Origin: an uncultured Oscillospiraceae bacterium
GTDB taxonomy: Bacteria; Bacillota; Clostridia; Oscillospirales; Oscillospiraceae
Length of the DNA: 41,777 bases
Direction: 5' to 3'
Assembly: GCA_944387125.1 (NCBI GenBank)
Contig: CALXDT010000114.1
Coordinates: forward strand, 1-41,777
Made by a program: the position numbers and the translations under genes
The notes under the pieces: generated by a model
What the model was told of the DNA's origin: nothing
Databases searched by the model: none
What the model saw: the letters and a program-made list of their open reading frames with translations, nothing else
Part shown: one piece after another, positions 40,998 through 41,777 of the stretch
Layout of the letters: the number at the start of each line of letters is the position of its first letter
Position numbering within the stretch: the first letter of the stretch is position 1

Positions 40998-41183
40998 CTA
41001 GAAGGCAATCTCCGCCTCCAGCTGGGCCATCAGCCGGTCCATTTCTCCCTTGGAGCGCACCTGGCGGGCCTTTTCCAAGACCGCTTCCTTTTCCTCCTTG
41101 GTCATCATGGCATAGGCGTTCACCGCGTTTTCGTCTTTCATCAGCGCGGAAACAAAACCGCTGGGAATCTGATCGTATTTCAT
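40998..41183 (-). CDS. Small conserved-looking protein
   Basis: The 61-residue, mostly helical protein begins MKYDQIPSGFVSALMKDENA and has a repeated acidic/basic helix pattern (TKEEKEAVLEKARQVRSKGE). I have seen similar short clostridial proteins with this beginning, but no function is known to me. AAGGAGG precedes the start. It follows the spoIVB gene by 12 bases, so the two are probably one leftward transcript that ends at the terminator nearby. Confidence 0.7.
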   Translation of the reverse strand: MKYDQIPSGFVSALMKDENAVNAYAMMTKEEKEAVLEKARQVRSKGEMDRLMAQLEAEIAF

Positions 41184-41195
41184 GGGGCTTCCTCC

Positions 41196-41777
41196 TTATT
41201 CCGCCGCGTCCAGCATATTTTCAATAAAAATCCCATACCCCATGGTCGGATCATTTACCAGAACATGGGTGACGGCGCCGATAAGCCTGCCGTTTTGTAT
41301 GATGGGGCTGCCGCTCATCCCCTGGACAATGCCTCCGGTGATTTCCAGCAGCTTAGGATCCGTTACCCGCAGGAGAAAATTCCGTCCGTCGGGACGATCC
41401 TCCGGATAGATTTTCAGAATTTCCACAGAATACTCCTGAACCGCGTCTCCGCTGACGGTGCAGCGGATCGCCGCTTTTCCCGTTTCAATCTGGTCAAATT
41501 CCGCCACAGGCAGCGGCTCTCCCTTCCAGCCCCCCTTGGAGACGCCAAACACACCCTGGGGGGTATTTTTCAGCAGCGTGCCGCAAGCAGACGCCCCCAG
41601 CGCGCTGCCCTTCAGCTGCCCGGGATCTCCGCAGGCTCCTTTTTTTACCGAGAAAATCCCAGCCTCATAGGCGCTGCCCTGGGACATCCGCAGCAGCGTG
41701 CCGCCGGCATTGCTCACCCCATGACCCAAAGCGCCGAAGGAACCGGTCTCCGGGTCATAAAATGTCACCGTTCCGAT
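41196..41777 (-). CDS. spoIVB: SpoIVB-type serine peptidase (S55), N-terminal part cut by the window edge
   Basis: The visible 194 residues are the C-terminal peptidase domain. The catalytic histidine is in FGALGHGVSNAGG and the catalytic serine in GIVQGMSGSPIIQNGRLIGA, followed by VTHVLVNDPTMGYGIFIENM, the strongest signature of SpoIVB. In Bacillus this secreted protease is released from the forespore and triggers cleavage of pro-sigma-K by SpoIVFB. The frame is open to the window edge (it reads IGTVTFYDPETG), so the signal sequence and PDZ domain lie beyond it. It shows that the organism makes, or descends from makers of, endospores. Confidence 0.9.
   Translation of the reverse strand: MGTVTFYDPETGSFGALGHGVSNAGGTLLRMSQGSAYEAGIFSVKKGACGDPGQLKGSALGASACGTLLKNTPQGVFGVSKGGWKGEPLPVAEFDQIETGKAAIRCTVSGDAVQEYSVEILKIYPEDRPDGRNFLLRVTDPKLLEITGGIVQGMSGSPIIQNGRLIGAVTHVLVNDPTMGYGIFIENMLDAAE

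Overview
The window looks like a chromosome segment of a spore-forming, anaerobic, GC-rich member of the Clostridia, most likely an Oscillospirales-type gut bacterium. The grounds are the Wood-Ljungdahl genes (acsB, acsC, acsD, cooC, metF, acsV), a spoIVB-type sporulation protease at the right edge, a T-box-controlled thrS, a YabE/Rpf-like cell-wall protein next to rsmA, a DUF3793-flavodoxin pair and strong AGGAGG ribosome sites. No rRNA, tRNA or CRISPR array was recognised. The taxonomic placement is inference.

Layout. 1-3.1 kb (minus strand): a structured intergenic edge, then DUF3786, VOC and the corrinoid-protein activator acsV. 3.4-7.7 kb (plus): a PTS operon encoding EIIA(Glc), enzyme I, HPr and an N-acetylglucosamine/glucose-type EIICB, closed by a strong terminator. 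7.8-10.0 kb (plus): PTS-dependent dihydroxyacetone kinase dhaK-dhaL-dhaM. 10.1-18.6 kb (minus): a Wood-Ljungdahl operon read metF, cooC, acsD, an acsC-acsE gene fusion, a PH-like membrane protein, acsB and a YcxB-like protein. 18.7-21.7 kb (minus): yabE-like, rsmA, a YjjG-type HAD phosphatase and a small unknown. 22.0-24.2 kb (plus): T-box and thrS. 24.2-25.5 kb (minus): iron-dependent alcohol dehydrogenase. 25.5-32.6 kb (minus): a catabolic-looking locus comprising an OYE-type flavoenzyme, two-subunit aconitase X, a 253-bp inverted-repeat element, a DUF5058 membrane protein with a second membrane protein, and an M20 peptidase. 32.6-36.5 kb: an AraC regulator and a GH31 alpha-glucosidase among relics of an acetyltransferase, an AraC regulator and a sugar ABC permease. 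36.5-41.8 kb: flavodoxin, DUF3793, a PHP phosphoesterase, a low-GC pair of radical SAM genes, a small protein and a truncated spoIVB.

How the genes fit together. MetF makes methyl-tetrahydrofolate. The AcsE part of the fusion would move the methyl group to the corrinoid protein (AcsC part plus AcsD), and AcsB would join it to CO and CoA. CooC handles nickel and AcsV rescues oxidised cobalamin. CO dehydrogenase (acsA/cooS) is not in the window. The PTS genes supply the complete phosphorelay that DhaM needs, and their HPr carries Arg rather than Ser at position 46, so the module may be insulated from HPr kinase. The aconitase X locus has the parts of an import, hydrolysis, dehydration and reduction pathway, and its substrate is unknown.

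The points most worth a second look are the AcsC-AcsE fusion, the aconitase X/OYE/DUF5058/M20 locus, the low-GC radical SAM pair with three C-terminal CxxC pairs, the Ser46-less HPr, and the 253-bp palindromic element.
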